A stretch of 64,000 nt of DNA from Ruminococcus sp. (GCA_017624895.1 JAGAMB010000020.1:1-64000); one strand, 5' to 3'. Numbered from the stretch's first letter, positions 33,210 through 42,556 are shown. Notes: a model not told the origin generated them from the letters alone. Translations and numbers: made by a program.

Positions 33210-33620
33210 ATGATATTAACTGAACGAGATGTAAATATGTATAGTCCCCTGACGCTTGCGTTTTTAGGGGATAGTGTATACGATACCCTTGTAAGGGAGA
33301 AGCTTTTGCGGAGTGCGAATATGCCGGCGGCGAAGCTTCATTCGGCAAAAATAAAGCTTGTCTGTGCGGAATTTCAGTCAAAGGCATACGATGCAATATC
33401 TGAGGTGCTGACTGAAAAGGAAATGGCGGTATTAAAAAGAGGCAGAAATGCCACGGGAAATAATATCCCTAAGCACGCAGAAGCTGCGGAATATCGTCGG
33501 GCAACAGCTGTAGAGTGCCTTTTCGGATATTTGTATCTGCTTGGGAATATGGACAGAATAGCGGAACTTTTTGCAGCTGCAATGCAAGGGGTAAATATAG
33601 ATGAAATAATCGGGAACTGA
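33210..33620 (+). CDS. mrnC: Mini-ribonuclease III (MrnC)
   Basis: 136 aa. An RNase III catalytic fold without a dsRNA-binding domain, which matures 23S rRNA ends. Active-site acidic patch residues lie in LAFLGDSVYDTLVRE and later AVECLFGYLYLLG; GRNATGN is also typical. A second in-frame ATG at 33237 is possible, but the first keeps the normal length. It lies 9 bp behind obgE, so it is probably in the same operon. Confidence 0.93.
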   Translation: MILTERDVNMYSPLTLAFLGDSVYDTLVREKLLRSANMPAAKLHSAKIKLVCAEFQSKAYDAISEVLTEKEMAVLKRGRNATGNNIPKHAEAAEYRRATAVECLFGYLYLLGNMDRIAELFAAAMQGVNIDEIIGN

Positions 33621-33647
33621 TCCCGATAGATAAAGGAGAGCTGAAAA

Positions 33648-34379
33648 ATGTCAGGTCATTCAAAATGGAATAATATCAAGCGTAAAAAAGAAGCAACCGA
33701 TGCTGCAAAGGGTAAAATCTTTACAAAAATCGGCAGAGAGATCACAGTTGTTGTAAGAGAGGGAGGCCCCGATCCGAACAATAACAGCAAGCTTCGCGAC
33801 CTTATCGCAAAGGCAAAGGCAAATAACGTGCCTAACGATAATATTGAGCGAGTTATCAAGAAGGCAGCAGGCGGCGAGGATAAGAACAATTACGAAAATA
33901 TGGTATATGAGGGCTATGGTCCAAATGGTGTTGCTGTAATCGTTGAGTGCCTTACAGATAACAAGAACCGTACAGCAGGCGATGTTCGCCACTATTTCGA
34001 CAAATTCGGCGGAAATCTTGGTACAACAGGCTGTGTATCCTTTATGTTCACAACAAAGGGCATTGTTATCCTTGAAAATAATGGTCTTGACGAGGACGCT
34101 GTTATGGAGGATGTATTTGAGTGCGGCGGTGATGATTTCGATATCACAGAGGAAACAGTTGAGATTGAGTGCGCTCCTGAGGCTCTCCACGAGCTCAGAG
34201 AGGGACTTACAGCAAAGGGCTACAACGTGCTTTCCGCTGAAACAGACCGTATTCCTGCAAATTATACAGCACTTACAGATGAGGAGCATATCAAGAAGAT
34301 GAACCTTCTCCTTGAGCATCTTGAAGATAACGACGATGTTCAGAATGTATACCACAACTGGGAGATGCCGGAGGAATAA
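33648..34379 (+). CDS. YebC/PmpR (TACO1)-family protein
   Basis: 243 aa. It opens MSGHSKWNNIKRKKEATDAA, with the family signature YEGYGPNGVAVIVECLTDNKNRT. Members have been described as transcriptional regulators and, more recently, as translation factors for proline-rich stretches. AAGGAGAG precedes the ATG. A terminator follows at once. Confidence 0.95.
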   Translation: MSGHSKWNNIKRKKEATDAAKGKIFTKIGREITVVVREGGPDPNNNSKLRDLIAKAKANNVPNDNIERVIKKAAGGEDKNNYENMVYEGYGPNGVAVIVECLTDNKNRTAGDVRHYFDKFGGNLGTTGCVSFMFTTKGIVILENNGLDEDAVMEDVFECGGDDFDITEETVEIECAPEALHELREGLTAKGYNVLSAETDRIPANYTALTDEEHIKKMNLLLEHLEDNDDVQNVYHNWEMPEE

Positions 34380-34405
34380 AAGGAATTTTATAAAAATTCC
34401 AAGAA

Positions 34406-34445
34406 AAAAGCGGACATTGCGGCATTGCTCTGTCCGCTTATTTTG
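34406..34445 (+). terminator. Terminator after the YebC-family gene
   Basis: AAGCGGACA/TGTCCGCTT stem with TATTTTG tail. Confidence 0.85.
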
Positions 34446-34458
34446 ATTGAGGTGAAAT

Positions 34459-35013
34459 ATGTCGATAACTCTTGAAAAATTTACGAAATCGGATAACAAA
34501 TTGTTGAAAAAGCTTTATATATCGGCATTTCCTATGGAGGAACGGTGTCCCTATTTCATAATGATGAACAGGGAGAAAAGAGGAAAATCCGAAATGCTTG
34601 TGGCAAGGGATAAGGGTGAATTTATAGGTTTTGCCTATATGGTATGTGACCAAAAGCTTGCATATCTCTTTTACCTTGCCGTTGACGACTCGAAAAGAGG
34701 GCAGGGCTATGGTACAAAAATAATTGAAGCCGTAAAGAAAAAATACAATGGCATGCGCATATTCCTTGCAAGGGAACAGCTTGACAAATCTGCTGAAAAC
34801 TATGCTCAGAGGGTGAGCAGGCGGAATTTTTATATCCGCTGCGGCTTTGAGGACTTGCCATGCTGCATAAAAGAGGGCTCTGTTGTATATGATGTAATGG
34901 GGATAGGCGGCATTGTGACAGCGGAGGAATATCATAAGCTTATAAAGCCTTGGGCTGGATTTTTGCTTAAAATTGTGGATATGAGAATTATTGAAAAGCA
35001 GGTGAAAGAATGA
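34459..35013 (+). CDS. GNAT-family N-acetyltransferase
   Basis: 184 aa. Core FIGFAYMVCDQKLAYLFYLA, then DDSKRGQGYGTKIIEAV (acetyl-CoA loop R-G-x-G-Y-G), then FYIRCGFED. Substrate unknown. The start ATG follows TTGAGGTGAA. Its stop overlaps the next GNAT start (ATGA), so the two are translationally coupled. Confidence 0.9.
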   Translation: MSITLEKFTKSDNKLLKKLYISAFPMEERCPYFIMMNREKRGKSEMLVARDKGEFIGFAYMVCDQKLAYLFYLAVDDSKRGQGYGTKIIEAVKKKYNGMRIFLAREQLDKSAENYAQRVSRRNFYIRCGFEDLPCCIKEGSVVYDVMGIGGIVTAEEYHKLIKPWAGFLLKIVDMRIIEKQVKE

Positions 35014-35516
35014 AGGCTGAAATCAAAAAGGTAAAATATTACCCTGAACTGCGTGAAATAGCGGTTCTTGCGGATAAGATATGGCACGAGTGCTACGGAG
35101 AGCTTCTTGGACAGGGGCAGGTTGACTATATGGTTGAAAAATTTCAATCTCTTGACGCAATGACAGAGCAGATTGAAAATCAAGGGTATACATATCTTGC
35201 AGTTTGTGATAATGGGGAGCTTTGCGGTTACATCGGCATAAAACCTGAAGATGACGACAGACTTTTCCTCAGCAAATTTTACCTGCACAAGGACTATCGT
35301 GGCAGAGGAATTGCTACCGAAATGATGAATTACATCTTTGATGAGGCACGTAAAATAGGGAAAAAACGTGTGTATCTCACGGTTAATAAGCACAATGACC
35401 ACGCAATAGATGTATACAAGAAAATAGGATATGCCGTTGCGGATACGGCTGTCACAGACATTGGCGGCGGCTATGTAATGGACGATTATATAATGGAGTG
35501 TGCGGTTAAGGAGTAA
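35010..35516 (+). CDS. GNAT-family N-acetyltransferase
   Basis: 168 aa. Features are LCGYIGIKPEDDDRLFLSKF, then LHKDYRGRGIATEMMNYI (acetyl-CoA loop R-G-R-G-I-A), then NKHNDHAIDVYKKIGYAVA, the classical end block. IWHECYGELLGQGQVDYMVE is typical of a common Firmicutes subgroup (PaiA-like in layout). Substrate unknown. It is followed after 2 bp by mntP. Confidence 0.92.
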   Translation: MKAEIKKVKYYPELREIAVLADKIWHECYGELLGQGQVDYMVEKFQSLDAMTEQIENQGYTYLAVCDNGELCGYIGIKPEDDDRLFLSKFYLHKDYRGRGIATEMMNYIFDEARKIGKKRVYLTVNKHNDHAIDVYKKIGYAVADTAVTDIGGGYVMDDYIMECAVKE

Positions 35517-35518
35517 AT

Positions 35519-36085
35519 ATGGGAATTACGGAACTTTTGCTTTTATCTCTCGGACTTGCAATGGACGCGTTTTCCGTGTCTGTGTGCAAGGGACTTAGTA
35601 TGAAGAAAATTGACTACAAGGGAGCAACAGTTACAGCCTTATTTTTCGGTGTATTTCAGGGACTTATGCCCCTTATCGGTTATTTCCTCGGCAGTCGCTT
35701 TGAGAAATTTATCAGCAGCTACAGTCATTGGATAGCCTTTATACTTCTGGGATTTATCGGCGGAAAGATGATATATGAGGTTATAAAAGGCGGCGATGAT
35801 GAAAGCGTTGGCGGTGAATATAAGCTTGATATCAAGGAACTTTTTATTCTCGCTATAGCCACAAGTATTGACGCTCTTGCGGTGGGAGTTATCTTTGCGG
35901 CACAGAAAACAAATCTCCTGCTTTCAGTTTCGGTAATTGCGGCTATTACCTTTGTTGTGTGCCTTGCCGGAGTAGTTATCGGCAACCGTTTTGGCAGCAG
36001 ATACGAGAAAAAAGCAGAGCTTGCAGGGGGAATCGTCCTTGTGATTATCGGTGTAAAGCTACTTATTGACGGATTGGTGAAATAA
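35519..36085 (+). CDS. mntP: Manganese efflux pump MntP
   Basis: 188-aa inner-membrane protein with six helices in two repeats. The conserved acidic motifs are GLAMDAFSVSVCKGL in the first half and IATSIDALAVGVIFA in the second. It exports Mn(II). There is no yybP-ykoY riboswitch, because the gene sits inside an operon with only 2 bp to the preceding GNAT. Confidence 0.95.
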   Translation: MGITELLLLSLGLAMDAFSVSVCKGLSMKKIDYKGATVTALFFGVFQGLMPLIGYFLGSRFEKFISSYSHWIAFILLGFIGGKMIYEVIKGGDDESVGGEYKLDIKELFILAIATSIDALAVGVIFAAQKTNLLLSVSVIAAITFVVCLAGVVIGNRFGSRYEKKAELAGGIVLVIIGVKLLIDGLVK

Positions 36086-36943
36086 ATGAAAAATAAAAAA
36101 ATAAAGAAAGATAATGGTTTAAAAAAGCGGCTCATTATCTCTGCTGTGATAATAGTATTTCTGACTGTTTTCAGCTTTTGGCAGAATAATATGCTGACAG
36201 TTTCGGAGCATATTTATACAACAGATAAAATCGGCTCACAGCTTGATGGCTATACGATCGTTCATATTTCAGACTATCACAATAAAAATTTCGGCAAGGG
36301 ACAAAAGCGGATAATTGACAAAATATCTTCTCTTGAACCTGATATAATAGTAATTACGGGAGATATTGCTGATTCCAATCATACGAACATTCCGATGGCA
36401 ATAGAATTTGCGGAGGGTGCTGCTAAAATTGCCGATACATATTATGTAACAGGCAATCATGAACATCGTTTTAATGCGGATGATTTTGAGAAGCTGATGA
36501 ATGGTCTGGAGCAGGCAGGTGTAAAGCGTCTGGTAGACGAAAGTGTTGATATTGAGAAAAACGGCGAAAGTTTTGTTCTGACGGGATTTGATGATCAATC
36601 TCTTGTGGATATTGAGAGAAATTGTCCCAAGCTTGCGGCAGATAAACTGAATGTGGTACTTGCCCACGAGCCTGAGTATATAGCTGATTACAGCAAGCAC
36701 GGAAATATTGACCTTGTTCTGTCGGGACACGCTCACGGAGGACAGTTCCGACTGCCATTTATAGGGGCAGTCTATGCACCTGATCAGGGATTTGATCCGG
36801 AGTATACCGAGGGTATGCATAAGTTAGGGGATACTTCAATGATAATCAGCCGAGGAATAGGAAACAGCGCGTTTCCTCTGCGGTTGTTCAATTATCCTGA
36901 AATCATAAAAATAACATTAAAAAGCGAAAAGGCGGACAATTGA
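36086..36943 (+). CDS. Membrane-anchored metallophosphoesterase (YaeI/YkuE-like)
   Basis: 285 aa. An N-terminal anchor helix (LIISAVIIVFLTVFSFW) is followed by the calcineurin-like domain with all metal motifs: VHISDYHNKNFG (D-x-H), VITGDIADSN (GD), VTGNHEHRF (GNH), VLAHEPEY (H) and LSGHAHGGQF (GHxH). Relatives include UDP-2,3-diacylglucosamine- or phosphodiester-cleaving enzymes; the substrate is not known. It starts directly at the mntP stop. Confidence 0.94.
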   Translation: MKNKKIKKDNGLKKRLIISAVIIVFLTVFSFWQNNMLTVSEHIYTTDKIGSQLDGYTIVHISDYHNKNFGKGQKRIIDKISSLEPDIIVITGDIADSNHTNIPMAIEFAEGAAKIADTYYVTGNHEHRFNADDFEKLMNGLEQAGVKRLVDESVDIEKNGESFVLTGFDDQSLVDIERNCPKLAADKLNVVLAHEPEYIADYSKHGNIDLVLSGHAHGGQFRLPFIGAVYAPDQGFDPEYTEGMHKLGDTSMIISRGIGNSAFPLRLFNYPEIIKITLKSEKADN

Positions 36944-36954
36944 AGTCCGCCTTT
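36928..36954. terminator. Bidirectional terminator
   Basis: AAAGGCGGAC/GTCCGCCTTT stem between the convergent metallophosphoesterase and SGNH genes. It partly overlaps the first gene's 3' end. Confidence 0.85.
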
Positions 36955-36957
36955 GAT

Positions 36958-37896
36958 TTATTCTGCAGGTGCTGTCTGTTCAGGAGCATTTTGAACAGAA
37001 GAAGCATCGCTTTGTGGTTCAACCTGATAATAATTTGGATCAGCTGTTTCAGATGATGTGTTAGTAACTACAGTTTTCTGACAAAGCCATTCGCACCATT
37101 GTTTATAGTACATAGCAAGAGGGTGAACGCCGTCAGCTGTGTATGCTGCTGTAAGACAGCCGTTTTCGTCATCATATATCTCATTTATGTCTATGTAGAA
37201 TACCTTGCTGTTATCTGCAAGTTCAGCAAAAAGGCTGTTGAGATAATTGATGTTTGCGTTGTTTATTACATTTGTTTCAGATGCTGCTGATACGTGAAGA
37301 TTTGCCTGAATATATATCGTTGCATTTGTCTGATGGGCTTTAAGCTTTTCAATAATCGCACGATACTTTGTCAGTGTGAACTGAAAATCATTGCCTACCT
37401 CGTTAATACCCAGCATAACATAAACCTTGCCGTATTGCTTTGATTTGATAAGCTCCTCAAAGGTTGTGCCGTTGATATTTTCGTTGTCAATATTTCCTGC
37501 GGACATACCAACAGAGCAGAAGAAATCTGAATTTGTAAATATACCGTATTCCTGTATTCCTACGGTTCTTGAATCACCGATGAAAAGAGCGTCATCAAAA
37601 TAAGAAATATCGCTCTGAGCAAAGGTAGGGACGGCTTCGGGAGTCTGTGCAGGATTCTGCGGCTGTGCAGCATCTCCTGATGCTTCGCCGGTAGCAGACT
37701 GTGAAGCATCGCTGCTCTCGCTGGCTGAACTGTCGGCTTCAGTCTGAGAGGAACTGCTGAGTGACGGAGGCGGTACATTAACCGTCTTTTTTGCATCGGA
37801 GCTTGTTTTCCATATCTTGTGGAAGATAAATGGAGAAGCCACAAAGCAGGTCAGAAGCAGCAGCATAGTATATAAATTCTGTTTAAATTTGTTCAT
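36958..37896 (-). CDS. Membrane-anchored SGNH/GDSL hydrolase
   Basis: 312 aa. An N-terminal helix (NLYTMLLLLTCFVASPFIF), then a Ser/Ala-rich linker (about 35-90), then an SGNH domain. Block I is FIGDSRTVGIQEYG, block III is MLGINEVGN, and block V is TADGVHPLAMYY (Asp and His). The enzyme faces outside. A partner MBOAT acyltransferase gene lies next on the same strand, as in alginate- or peptidoglycan-type O-acetylation systems where MBOAT exports the acyl group and the SGNH protein transfers it. Confidence 0.92.
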   Translation of the reverse strand: MNKFKQNLYTMLLLLTCFVASPFIFHKIWKTSSDAKKTVNVPPPSLSSSSQTEADSSASESSDASQSATGEASGDAAQPQNPAQTPEAVPTFAQSDISYFDDALFIGDSRTVGIQEYGIFTNSDFFCSVGMSAGNIDNENINGTTFEELIKSKQYGKVYVMLGINEVGNDFQFTLTKYRAIIEKLKAHQTNATIYIQANLHVSAASETNVINNANINYLNSLFAELADNSKVFYIDINEIYDDENGCLTAAYTADGVHPLAMYYKQWCEWLCQKTVVTNTSSETADPNYYQVEPQSDASSVQNAPEQTAPAE

Positions 37897-37977
37897 TTCT
37901 GAAAAAATCTCCTTTGTACTCCGCGGAATATCTACTGCAAAAAATCGTTTCCGCTGTTTTGTTCACACATAATGGAA

Positions 37978-38034
37978 CCTCTGAAAAAACCATAACAGCT
38001 TGACTTACCTGTATTCAGTTTTTGGAGGATCCTG
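37978..38034. repeat. Short inverted-repeat element between MBOAT and SGNH genes
   Basis: CCTCTGAAAAAACC mirrors GTTTTTGGAGG, ending in GATCCTG. The element at 53896-53956 has the same end (GGAGAATCCTG) and a similar length. Confidence 0.5.
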
Positions 38035-38086
38035 TAAGTTTCTGCCATTGCGGATTTATTTTTCTCTCCGCCATTAAACGGCTTTA

Positions 38087-39496
38087 TCAGAATCGGAAAT
38101 AGAGGAACGGATCATTCATACCCTTGTACATACAGTAAACTGACGCCCAGAACACGACCAACAGCAATACTGCGCAAAAGGGTGTATTTTTTATCTTTTT
38201 GTATATCATTTCAGGTATTCTTGTTGAGAATATTACGCCTGCAATGAGGAATTTACCGTAAATTTTCCAGTATTTCACATAGTCATTGGCATTGATTATG
38301 ACATCACTTTCAGCAGATATTCCAAAAAGTTTACTGAAATAAATTCCGAGATTGCTGAAATCAGTTATTGCAAAAAGCAGCCATGTCAATGGGATAACAA
38401 GGAACATATAGAGGTGTCCTATAATGCGGTATTTATTCAGGAAATCGCCTATAACAAAGCGTTCCAGCATTATCAGGGCGAAAAGAACGAGTCCCCAGAG
38501 TACAAAATTCCAGCTTGCGCCGTGCCATATACCGGTAAAGAGCCATACAACGAGGAAGTTGCGGACTATTTTAGGTTTGCTGCATCGGCTTCCGCCGAGA
38601 GGGAAATAAACGTATTCTCTGAACCAGCTTCCGAGGGTGATATGCCATCTTCTCCAGAATTCTGTCATAGTAACTGAGAGATATGGATAATCGAAGTTTT
38701 TCGGGATAGTAAAGCCCATAATTTCGCCCAGGCCGATTGCTATAAAGGAATATCCCATAAAGTCGAAATAAAGCTGGAAGGAATATGCAATAATTCCCAT
38801 CCACGCAAGGGAGGACGAAATACTGTCGTAGCCTATCATTGAGAGATCGCTCCACATACCGCCGAGCTGATTTGCAAGCAATACCTTATAGCCAAGACCA
38901 ATCGTAAAGGTTTTAAGTCCGTTTTCAACTTTTTTTATAGAGTGAGTACGGCTTTTAAGTTCTTTTGCAACCGTTGAATATGTAACTATAGGACCGGCAA
39001 TAAGCTGCGGATACATACTTATGTAGGCGCCGTAATTTATCAGATTATTCTCGCTGTCAACTTTCTTCCGGTAAACGTCGATGATGTAGGAAACATTCTG
39101 GAAGGTGTAAAAGCTGATACCTATCGGCAGAATTATTTCCTTTATGGGCAGGTCAGCTCTGAAAAGCCCGTTGATATTTTCCAGGAAAAAGCCTGTGTAT
39201 TTAAAGAATACCAGCAGCGAGAAGTTATAGATTATGCCGAGAATAAGCCAGAATTTCGATGCCTTTCGGAAATGTTGTATAAATTCACCGATTATGAAAT
39301 TGAATAGTATGGTCAAAAGGAAAAGCGACGTATATAGGATAAGCTTTTCTTTACCGAGATCGCGGAAGCCCATACTATAGAAAAATATACTTCCGAGAAG
39401 AATTACTGCATTTTTATATTTCTTTGAAGCAGTCCCGTAAACCAGCAAAAATGCAGGGAGGAACAGAAAAATAAATTCCAGACTGCTGAAAACCAT
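38087..39496 (-). CDS. MBOAT-family O-acyltransferase (AlgI/PatA-like)
   Basis: 469 aa with ten or more membrane helices. The N-terminus MVFSSLEFIFLFLPAFLLVY and the signatures LPIGISFYTFQNVSYIIDVY, DYPYLSVTMTEFWRRWHITL and FTGIWHGASWNFVLWG (active-site His) place it in the AlgI/DltB branch. It moves acyl groups across the membrane for O-acylation of a surface polymer. The SGNH gene follows 190 bp downstream and is the probable transferase. The polymer is not identifiable from the window. Confidence 0.95.
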   Translation of the reverse strand: MVFSSLEFIFLFLPAFLLVYGTASKKYKNAVILLGSIFFYSMGFRDLGKEKLILYTSLFLLTILFNFIIGEFIQHFRKASKFWLILGIIYNFSLLVFFKYTGFFLENINGLFRADLPIKEIILPIGISFYTFQNVSYIIDVYRKKVDSENNLINYGAYISMYPQLIAGPIVTYSTVAKELKSRTHSIKKVENGLKTFTIGLGYKVLLANQLGGMWSDLSMIGYDSISSSLAWMGIIAYSFQLYFDFMGYSFIAIGLGEIMGFTIPKNFDYPYLSVTMTEFWRRWHITLGSWFREYVYFPLGGSRCSKPKIVRNFLVVWLFTGIWHGASWNFVLWGLVLFALIMLERFVIGDFLNKYRIIGHLYMFLVIPLTWLLFAITDFSNLGIYFSKLFGISAESDVIINANDYVKYWKIYGKFLIAGVIFSTRIPEMIYKKIKNTPFCAVLLLVVFWASVYCMYKGMNDPFLYFRF

Positions 39497-40060
39497 TTAA
39501 TTATCACCCTTTTCGGAGAAATCAAGCGGACAGGCAGCGAAAAATATCCCTTTGCAGCAGATGCAAAGAGAAAGCTTTTCATATCAAGAGCAATATCTGT
39601 CTGATTTCGTTTTGATGTCCGTTTTTTTATCTGACGCGGACGGTACGATGTTCTACACAAAGATATCTGATGAGGAGGAAAATGGTAATTTTCCGTTACA
39701 GATATATAAAGTACCTATATACTATTTTACACATAATTGTCACAAATTTCAAGGGCTTTCAATAATTGTAACAATTTGTAATATTTTGCTTTTAAGGAAA
39801 TACCTATTGACCAAAAATTGCTATGTTGATTTGTGATATATCACCAAAGTTTTGCGTTAGCTATTTACAAATTAGACGAAATGATGTATAATAAATATGT
39901 AAAACAGGGCGAAAAAAGGGCTTATCTATTATATGTATTGGTATATAGCCAATTCCGACTGACATATATATAAGCTGCTGATAGCAATAAATGCTAATAA
40001 TTTCTTGCGTTGTTATATGATAAAACAAATTCCGGCTATTATTAACGAAAGGAGAAGGAT
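39497..40060. other. Intergenic region between divergent MBOAT and AraC genes
   Basis: 564 bp with no convincing gene. Around 39735-39790 there are two near-direct copies of ATAATTGTnACAAnTTT, which could be regulator sites. A TATAAT-like box (about 39888) lies upstream of the AraC gene. The rest is AT-rich with no other structure seen. Confidence 0.4.
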
Positions 40061-40924
40061 ATGATAAAGCATCTTTCAGGCGATTTTGAAACTGTAGAAT
40101 ATGACAGTAAACGTTCATTTCTTCTGCATGATAATCACGAATACGAAACCTATCCCATTCATTGGCACGATGCTGTTGAAGTTATTATGCCGCTGGAAAA
40201 CCATTATGTTGTTACTGTAGGCGATGTTGATTTTGATATTCCTGTGAATGATGTGCTTATCATTCCGTCGGGTGAGCTGCACAAAATGCCTCAGCTGATA
40301 CCGGGGCGCAGGCTTATTTTTCAATGCGATAACAGCGCGTTAAGCGGAGTTGCGGCTATTGAGTCTATAGTGAGGGGACTTTCAGCTCCGATACTAATAA
40401 ACAAGGAAATGAACAAGGAGCTTCACAGCCTTGCAAAAAAGACGCTGCTTGATATCCTTTCTCTGAACAACAAGAAAAACGAACTTGCAGATGTAAAGAT
40501 ATATATTTCACTGGTAAATCTTCTCACGGCTGTCAGAGAATATCAGCTTGAAAAGAGTAAGCAGCTGCTTGATCTTGATGATATAAAGCTGGATGAATAC
40601 AGCGAGAAATTCAATGCTGTTATGAAGTATATTGACGCCAACTATATGTATGATATTTCTCTTGACCGTCTTGCAGATGTAGCAGGGTACAGTAAATATC
40701 ATTTTTCACGTATCTTCAAGCAGTACAATTCTATGTCATATCTCCAGTACATCAATGCAAGGCGTACAAAAGCGGCGGAGCATCTGCTTCTTGATCCTGA
40801 TCTGAGTATAACAGATGTTGCAATGCAGTCCGGCTTCAAAAGCCTTACGACTTTCAACCGCATTTTTAAGGAGATAAAGCATTGTACTCCTACTGATTTT
40901 AAAAAGCTGTTTGCGGCACATTGA
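40061..40924 (+). CDS. AraC-family transcriptional regulator
   Basis: 287 aa. The N-terminal cupin sensor (PIHWHDAVEVIMPLENHYVV, then VNDVLIIPSGELHKMP) would bind a small ligand, probably a carbohydrate as in related proteins. The C-terminal double helix-turn-helix has LADVAGYSKYHFSRIFKQY and ITDVAMQSGFKSLTTFNRIF, ending TPTDFKKL. GAAAGGAGAAGG precedes the ATG. Its target is unknown; the divergent MBOAT gene is one candidate by position only. Confidence 0.93.
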   Translation: MIKHLSGDFETVEYDSKRSFLLHDNHEYETYPIHWHDAVEVIMPLENHYVVTVGDVDFDIPVNDVLIIPSGELHKMPQLIPGRRLIFQCDNSALSGVAAIESIVRGLSAPILINKEMNKELHSLAKKTLLDILSLNNKKNELADVKIYISLVNLLTAVREYQLEKSKQLLDLDDIKLDEYSEKFNAVMKYIDANYMYDISLDRLADVAGYSKYHFSRIFKQYNSMSYLQYINARRTKAAEHLLLDPDLSITDVAMQSGFKSLTTFNRIFKEIKHCTPTDFKKLFAAH

Positions 40925-40932
40925 GTTAAGAG

Positions 40933-40965
40933 CAGGGCGGTTAATATCCGTCCTGTTTTATTTTA
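40933..40965 (+). terminator. Terminator after the AraC gene
   Basis: CAGGGCGG...CCGTCCTG stem followed by TTTTATTTT. The GGCGG-TTAATAT-CCG core resembles the small GGCGGATAATATCCGCC repeat. Confidence 0.75.
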
Positions 40966-41056
40966 GCTGTGAGTTAAATCTTAATATATTTAAAAATGTC
41001 AGAAATATATGGTAATTTCACAAAATATGTGGTATAATATAAATCGAATTGTTATG

Positions 41057-41219
41057 GGCATCTCTAAAAACCGGAACACGAGCAGAATTTCGTATATGAC
41101 AGATATCAGTTGCAAGGCGATAAACCGCAGTAATACTTGATGTATTGCAAGGTTTGGCAACGCAGCAAATGATATTTGTCATAGAAATTATGCCGTGAGG
41201 GAGATTTTCAGAGGTGACC
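41057..41219. mobile_element. MITE-like inverted-repeat element in the 5' region of yfmF
   Basis: About 163 bp that fold end to end. GGCATCTCTAAAAACC at the left mirrors GATTTTCAGAGGTGACC at the right, and inner arms TGACAGATATCAGTTGC and GCAAATGATATTTGTCA also pair. There is no ORF. It lies between a TATAAT box (41033-41038) and the yfmF start, so it would be transcribed as a long hairpin in the mRNA leader. Confidence 0.6.
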
Positions 41220-41293
41220 TTATGTGATTTCACATTGCCGCACAAAATATAAAAGTGAACCTCTAAAATTAAAAAAGGAGTGCGATTTATATA

Positions 41294-42556
41294 ATGAATT
41301 ACAAGAGAACGGAGCTTGGCAGCAATATCGGTTTTACCTCTGTTGTAGACGATAAATTCAATACCTGTTCAATCCGTATAACTATGATTACCCCTATGAG
41401 CATTGATACCGCTTCAGAATATGCCGTTGCAAATAATATTATCTCAGATGTAAATTCAAAGCTGAATACCATTGCTGCTATGAATGAAAGGCTTTCAGAG
41501 CTTTATGGCGCAGGTCTTGCCTCCTCTGTAAGCAATCGAGGAGATATGCAGATTTTAAGCGTCAGCGCAAGCTGGCTTTGTAATCGTTTTGCTATTGACG
41601 GCGAGGATATTACAGGGGAAATGCTTGAAATTATCACCGACTGCATTTTCAGTCCTTTTGCAGATGAAAATGGTTTCAACGAGGATATTTTCAGACTGAG
41701 CAAAAAGGAAATACTTGATGTTATTGATTCAACCTTTAATAATAAGCGTGAGTATACCCTGATAAAAGCGCGCGAAATCGCCTATAAGGATGAGCCGGCA
41801 CAATTCAGCGGATACGGTACGCGTGAAACTGTTGAGGCTGTAACGGCACAGTCTGCATATAAAGCATACAAAAATCTGCTGAAAACGGCACAGATTGAGA
41901 TATGTTTTGTTTCTCCGGAGGAGGAAGAACGTGTGCAGGAAGTTTTCAGGGAGAAATTTTCAGCGGTGGAAAGAAATTCCCGAAGCCATGTCTTTTATTC
42001 TCCAAGCCCCGTTAAAGCCGAGCCTGTGCTTGTTCAGGAGGAATATGACGTAAGACAGGCGAAAATTGCCCTGAATTTCAAGTATGACACCGATGATGTT
42101 GACGCTGTTCATCTTATGTGTATCATTTTGGGCGGAACTCCCGTTTCAAAGCTTTTTATGAACGTCCGCGAAAAGCTCAGCCTTTGCTATTACTGCACCT
42201 GTCGCATGAGCGAATTTAAATGCTCTATAACTGTTGACTGCGGAGTTGAAAGAGCAAATATTGAAAAGGCAACAGCGGAAATTTCAAATCAGCTGGAGGA
42301 AATCCGCAAGGGTAATATATCTGACGAGGAGCTTCAGAGTGCGCTCCTTGCCCTTGAAAATTCATACACCTCATTCGGAGATACGCATGATTCTTATTTT
42401 TCATGGTATTTTGGCTGCTTCTGCCGTAATGAATATATATCCCCTCAGGAACATTTTGAAAGGCTTTTAGCTGTTACAAAGGAGCGAATTGCTGCCGCTG
42501 CTGCTAATGTAAAGCCCGACAGCACATATCATATGCTTAACAAGGAGGCTGAATAA
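41294..42556 (+). CDS. yfmF: YfmF: M16-like EF-P modification-associated protein
   Basis: 420 aa with an insulinase/M16 fold. The family segment NERLSELYGAGLASSVSNRG replaces the zinc-binding HxxEH motif, so this half is not expected to bind zinc by itself. KLFMNVREKLSLCYYC is the usual M16C R-Y-like block. In Bacillus the homologous pair is needed for 5-aminopentanol modification of elongation factor P. AAAAAAGGAG precedes the ATG. It ends directly at the yfmH start. Confidence 0.9.
   Translation: MNYKRTELGSNIGFTSVVDDKFNTCSIRITMITPMSIDTASEYAVANNIISDVNSKLNTIAAMNERLSELYGAGLASSVSNRGDMQILSVSASWLCNRFAIDGEDITGEMLEIITDCIFSPFADENGFNEDIFRLSKKEILDVIDSTFNNKREYTLIKAREIAYKDEPAQFSGYGTRETVEAVTAQSAYKAYKNLLKTAQIEICFVSPEEEERVQEVFREKFSAVERNSRSHVFYSPSPVKAEPVLVQEEYDVRQAKIALNFKYDTDDVDAVHLMCIILGGTPVSKLFMNVREKLSLCYYCTCRMSEFKCSITVDCGVERANIEKATAEISNQLEEIRKGNISDEELQSALLALENSYTSFGDTHDSYFSWYFGCFCRNEYISPQEHFERLLAVTKERIAAAAANVKPDSTYHMLNKEAE

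Noticed and set aside
33660..34499. 279-aa frame antisense to the YebC-family gene
   Set aside because: Cys/Ile/Leu-rich shadow of a well-supported gene, with no start signal.
35480..35518. yybP-ykoY manganese riboswitch before mntP
   Set aside because: mntP starts 2 bp after the preceding GNAT gene, leaving no room for the riboswitch.
39552..39836. 94-aa plus-strand frame between the MBOAT and AraC genes
   Set aside because: No ribosome site, unbalanced composition, and it overlaps the probable MBOAT promoter region.
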